From: Camelus bactrianus
Lineage: Eukaryota; Chordata; Mammalia; Artiodactyla; Camelidae
Assembly: GCF_048773025.1 (NCBI RefSeq)
Contig: NC_133575.1
Coordinates: 70,710,537 to 70,774,536 of the forward strand
DNA length: 64,000 nt
Direction of reading: 5' to 3'
Part shown: positions 59,764-64,000 of the stretch, in pieces
How positions within the stretch are numbered: position 1 is the first letter of the stretch
How the letters are laid out: each line of letters begins with the position of its first letter
Made by a program: the position numbers and the translations under genes
The notes under the pieces: generated by a model
Databases searched by the model: none
The model's input: only the letters and a program-made list of their open reading frames with translations
What the model was told of the DNA's origin: nothing

Positions 59764-59862
59764 AGGGAGGGTATAGCTCAGTGGTAGAGCGTGTGCTTAG
59801 CATGCATGAGGTCCTGGGTTCAATCCCCAGTACCCCTATTAAATTTTTTTTTTAAAAAAAGG
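59764..59862 (+). mobile_element. Camelid tRNA-Ala-derived SINE (vic-1 type), copy E
   Basis: Plus-strand copy consisting almost only of the tRNA-like head (59767-59838) and an A/T tail. The A box is at 59774-59784 and the B box at 59817-59827. The anticodon-like AGC sits in CTTAGCATG, as in tRNA-Ala. Identical AAAAAGGTA at 59749-59757 and 59856-59864 is a clean target-site duplication. The tail segment seen in copy D is absent. It is a SINE, not a tRNA gene. Confidence 0.96.
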
Positions 59863-60064
59863 TACAGAGAATTTGATCCTAAAGAACAAAAACTCTACCT
59901 TTTCAGTGGAAGAAGAGAGACTATGGATATTGCCTATATGTTTTTCCCTTTCTGTTCTTTAATGATAGAATGTGAGAGTTTTGGTACCACACAGTTCTGG
60001 TCATTGAGAAGTAAGCAGATATCTAATCAGCAGCTGGCACACATATTTTAACCTTTATTATTTG

Positions 60065-60462
60065 GATTAGGTTTCTAGGGCTGCCATAACAAAGTACAAG
60101 AGTGTGGGTGGCTTCAACAATGGAAATTTATTTTCCCATGGATCCAGAGGCTCGGAGTCCAAGACCAAGGTGTCAAAGGGATGGTTTCTTCTGTGATCCC
60201 TCTCCTTGGCTTGTAAATGGCCATCTTGTCTCTGCGTCCTCATAACATCTTCCTTCTGTGTGCATCTGTGCCCAAATTTCCTCTTCTTATAAAGACACCA
60301 GTCATACTGGATTTGGATAAGGGCCTAGTCTAATGATCTAATTTTAACTTAATTGCTTCTTTAAAGAGTCTATCTCCAAATATAATCATATTCTGAATTA
60401 CTGAAGGTTAGGTCTTCAACATGTGAGTTTGAGAGGTTCAAGATTTAGCTCATAACAATATT
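60065..60462 (+). mobile_element. Old interspersed repeat (GGGTGGCTTCAACAA type)
   Basis: TTTCTAGGGCTGCCATAACA, GTGGGTGGCTTCAACAATGG, CTCCTTGGCTTGTAAATGGC and CTCCAAATATAATCATATTC in order. This is a common mammalian repeat, related in its first 100 bases to the copies at 13640, 32885 and 37130. Family not named. Confidence 0.7.
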
Positions 60463-62135
60463 CTTTTTTCTTTGTGAAATGTTGAAATGGTTTCTGAAGG
60501 TACAACAGCCATGTTTCAACTATGAGAATAAAATATAAATGTTAAGGACAGTAGAGCAGAATATTCTTTTACACACACACTGCTCTAAAGGCTCACTGTC
60601 AACTACTTTATCTAATTCTTCTCTCCAAACAATTATTCTCATATGCTTTAGTCATTTATCACCTACTTTATATATAGCACCAATCATTCTGATAGCTATT
60701 GGGGTAACTTTGTTACAAAATTCTTTCTAACCTCAAGGAACCTAGAATCTAGCTACTATTTAAAGTATAGCAAATTCATTGGAATGTATTTTTCTGTTTG
60801 TCTATATTATACCCTTTATTAAGAGGCTAGTGGATAATCTTTTCTTACATAGGGCCTATAGATATGGTTGCAAGAGTTTCATAATGCCACTGAAATCATA
60901 TACAGAAGTGTGTATATGTGCATGTGTGTGATTTTTGAGAGTCTACAATCCATACATTTCATTAGATCCTCAGTGGATTTATGACTTAAATTGTATAAAT
61001 TACTGTAGCGGCTAAGAAATACTGCAAATCTCTAATCTACCTACCACAAATCCCCACCCAACCACCACATGAACATTATAGAGTATTGTTAGCTGTTATT
61101 GGGCAGTTTGTTTCCTAAGTCATTTCCTTTACAAATGTTAAATTACTACTTTCTTGGTAAACACAATAGCACTTGCTAACCAGACTGTGTGGCAATATTT
61201 AAACTTATATACAAAACCCATGACCGAATACCATTCTCTCTTGTATCCTCATGAGTTAAAATACTGATTCTACTTTCAAAAAAAGATTTTTAAAACATTG
61301 TATTCACTAATTCTCACTGTAATTCAGGTCATATATGCATATTTTACCAAGAAAAAAGACCAGCATCAAGTTTAACTGACCAGTCACAGTTTACTCAAAA
61401 ATGCATGAATAATCAAAATAAATTTGGTTTTGTTCATGGACTTCAGCAGAAAATCATCCTCAAGTGAATTCATTTTCTAGATGAAGTTTTATTTTTCCAC
61501 AATAATGCATAGACAAAATATACAATATCAAATAAAAACTAGAATTTGAAGCATGCCATTTTTTTCTGGAGAATTTTACTTTCCTGAAAACTACTTTAAG
61601 AAAGTAACAGAGGACCCTTCATTGTTATAACTACCATTATCATTATTGATTTATCCAGTGCACTCCCTGGGAAACTTCTGGGCATGTGAACATAAGCAGA
61701 AAAATGAACTTGTCAATACCAGGTGCTTACAATTGATCTATAACCAACCTTGTCAGGTCTACAACATTGGTTAAGCAGATGTGCGCATGAACATCCAGCT
61801 TGAATTTAATGTTTTGATAGGAAGCATAAAAAGGTGGAATTTCTTCTAAAAGGAAGAGAGGATCGTTATTTGCACTCTTCATCAAAAACACAAAGTTCAT
61901 ATTCTTCGAAAAAGAGACTGATGCTTCACAACAAGAGACTAACGTGTATCTCAAAGGTGAGTGGTGCAAATAGAATAATCCATTCATAATCTAAAGGGCC
62001 TGTGGTAAAGTTATGTAGATGAGGTCAGAACAAATTTGCGATGAATTTTGGTATTGAAGAGAGCTAATTCATAAATCACATTGCTCCAATTATATTCCAC
62101 TCCTACCACACAAATACTCAAAAATAATTTAATAA
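60463..62135. other. No gene seen; unassigned
   Basis: AT-rich, with no recognisable exon, RNA gene or named repeat. Open frames are 86 codons or fewer. Confidence 0.5.
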
Positions 62136-62330
62136 CACTAGCTAGTATTTGAATGTTTCCTCTGTGCTAGACACTATGTTTTATGAGCATGATTTCATGT
62201 AATTCTCATGGTAACACTGAGAGGTATGTAATTTTCCTAGGCCATATAGTTAGTAAGGGAAGAATCCTGCACATGAAAGCCAAGTGTGACTGGATTTAAG
62301 TTCTTGCTCTCAACAAGACTGTAAGGTAAA
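62136..62330 (-). mobile_element. MIR SINE
   Basis: Antisense MIR: CCTCTGTGCTAGACACTATG, TCATGTAATTCTCATGGTAA, TAGTTAGTAAGGGAAGAATC and GGATTTAAGTTCTTGCTCTC, in consensus order. Confidence 0.8.
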
Positions 62331-62374
62331 AATACCTGGAGAAAACACTATTTTCTAAAAGAAATTAATCAGAT

Positions 62375-63270
62375 TAGCCATCTACATTTATTAGATTTAC
62401 TTAGTATTTCCTTTATCTTTTATTTCAGGAGTTTTTAGTTTAAGTAGTCCCATTTATCTAATTTTGCTTTCATTTTTCTGTGTGATTTTGGTGCCATATC
62501 CAAGAAATCATTGCCAAGATGAATGATCAAGAAGATTTTCCCCTATTTTTTTCTTCTAAGAGTTTTATGGTTTCAGGTCTTAAATTTAAGTCTTTAATCC
62601 ATTTTGAGTTAATTTTTGTGTATAGTGTAAGGTGAGGATACAATTTCATTCTTTTGCATGTAGACATTTAGGTTTCTCAGTACCATTTATTGAAGAAACT
62701 ACACTTTCCACACTGTATTCTGGGCACTTTTGTCAAAGATCAGTTCACCATATATGTGTGGGCTTATTTCTCTCTTTATTCTGTTCCACTGGCCTATGTG
62801 CCTGTTTTGATTATTATTGCTTTGTAAAATATTTTGAAATCAGAAAGTGTGGCATTTCCAGCTTTGTTCTTCTTCCTCAAGATTGTTTTAGACATACAGA
62901 TTTTTCTGTGGTTCCAAATGAATTTTAGGGTTTTTTCAACTATTTCTGTAAAAATGTCACTGAGATTTTTATAAGGATTACATTAAATCTATAGATCTCT
63001 TTGCATTGTATAGACATTTTAACAATACTGATTTTGCCAATCCATGAACACAAAATGTCAGTACATTTATTTGTGTCTATTTTCTTTCATCATTTTTATA
63101 GTTTTAGTGTACACATCTCTTACCTCCTTGGTTAAGCTTATTATTAAGTACTTTATTATTTTTGACACTATTGTAAATGGGATTATTTTCTTAATTTCCT
63201 TTTCAGATAGTTCCTTTTTGATGCATAGAAATGCAACTGATTTTTGTATTTTGATTTTGTATCCTGAACA
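62375..63270 (-). mobile_element. L1 fragment, ORF2 C-terminal region
   Basis: Antisense L1 ORF2: GCCATATCCAAGAAATCATT, TACCATTTATTGAAGAAAC, TTTTAACAATACTGATTTTG and GATGCATAGAAATGCAACTG. No 3' UTR is attached. Orientation flips at about 63270-63283. Confidence 0.85.
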
Positions 63271-63282
63271 CATAGACTAACA

Positions 63283-63735
63283 ATTAAGGGATGGCAAAAA
63301 AAGATATTCCATGCAAAAAAAGTACAAGGGTGACTATACTATGTCAGACAAAATAGGTTTTAAGTCAAAACTGACACAAGAGGCAAAAAAGTCATTACAT
63401 ATGATAAAAAGGTCAAGTCCACAGGAAGATACAATTATAAGTATATATGCACCTAATCTCAGAGCACCTAAATGAATAAAGCAAACATTGACTGATTTGA
63501 AGGTAGAAATAGAGAGCAATGCAATAGTAGTAGGAGATTCATTTACTCATTTTCAATAATAGATAGATCATCTGAGCAGAAAATCAATAAGGAAACAGTA
63601 GACTTGAGCAACATTACAAATCAGATGGACCCAGAAGACATATACAGAAAATTCCACACAACAGCAATAGAATATACATTCTTTTCAAATGCATATGGGA
63701 CATTCTTCAAGGTATATAACATGTAAGCCAATTTT
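63283..63735 (+). mobile_element. L1 fragment, ORF2 endonuclease region, inverted neighbour
   Basis: Sense L1 ORF2 N-terminal sequence: AAAGATATTCCATGCAAAAA, ATGTCAGACAAAATAGGTTT, TATATATGCACCTAATCTCA and GCATATGGGACATTCTTCAA, ending near 63735. Together with the minus-strand piece it may be one 5'-inverted copy with missing middle, or two insertions. Confidence 0.82.
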
Positions 63736-64000
63736 TCAACAACTTGCCTGCTCTATTATCAATACCATGGCAACATTTTACATCATGACAGCTTTACTCT
63801 CCATTTTTTGCAGAAGTTACTATCGGTGGAAAAAACAAAGCAAGGACACCTCATTTTTGAGTGTGTGTATTGGGGGTGAGATTACTTAACAATGTAAACA
63901 GTGTTTCCTCGTCCATTTAAAACAATGTGAAAATAATTGTATCCATTTCCTAGATTTGTGTGTAGCAGTTTTTCTGTATTTTTAAACTCTAGTGTTTTCA
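63736..64000. other. Unassigned
   Basis: No recognisable feature up to the window edge. Confidence 0.5.

Noticed and set aside
59767-59838. tRNA-Ala gene
   Set aside because: The tRNA-like unit has a mismatched acceptor stem (GAGGGTA against TACCCCT), an A/T tail and a target-site duplication. It is the head of a SINE, and four more copies occur in the window.

Overview
The window looks like a gene-free, AT-rich stretch of a mammalian nuclear genome, intergenic or intronic. The organism is most likely a camelid. Five copies of a tRNA-Ala(AGC)-derived SINE match, from memory, the vic-1 type family of camels and alpacas. An L1 3' end at about 34.26 kb is of the artiodactyl/camelid type. MIR, L2, MaLR and many L1M-type LINE fragments fit any placental mammal. 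I found no host exon, no functional RNA gene, no CRISPR array and no prokaryotic feature. The open frames are all short and lie in repeats or in AT-rich DNA.

Layout. 0-8.2 kb: an L1 ORF2 piece, a long TTTA microsatellite, an LTR-like block carrying two head-to-tail SINEs (3.7-3.95 kb), a TA/CA-rich tract and two old interspersed repeats around a polypurine tract. 8.2-15.8 kb: a plus-strand L1 with 5' UTR, ORF1 and 3' end but no ORF2, then older L1 pieces interrupted by another repeat. 15.8-19 kb: mostly unassigned, with a CTAT microsatellite and MIR/L2 scraps. 19-27.4 kb: minus-strand L1 material, a processed ARL5A pseudogene split by a SINE, and three successive L1 5' halves lacking ORF2, one of them carrying a nested L1. 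27.4-31.2 kb: L1, a MaLR (internal part plus LTR) and an L2. 31.2-39 kb: the least repeat-dense part, with one block worth testing for conservation. 39-50.4 kb: an L1 with a clean 5' inversion, a MIR, a nearly full-length ancient minus-strand L1 and further L1 pieces. 50.4-64 kb: L2, two plus-strand SINEs, another L1 with joined 5' and 3' parts, MIRs and a second inverted L1 pair.

The sequence records layers of retrotransposition: MIR and L2 first, then L1M and MaLR, then artiodactyl L1 and the ARL5A retrocopy, and the camelid SINEs last. I did not find an undescribed biological system. The most informative objects are the inverted L1 at 39-40.9 kb, the ARL5A retrocopy with its unusual borders, and the recurrence of L1 copies that keep ORF1 but lack ORF2. 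Family names come from memory of consensus sequences, not a database search, and edges are usually good to about 10-50 bases.
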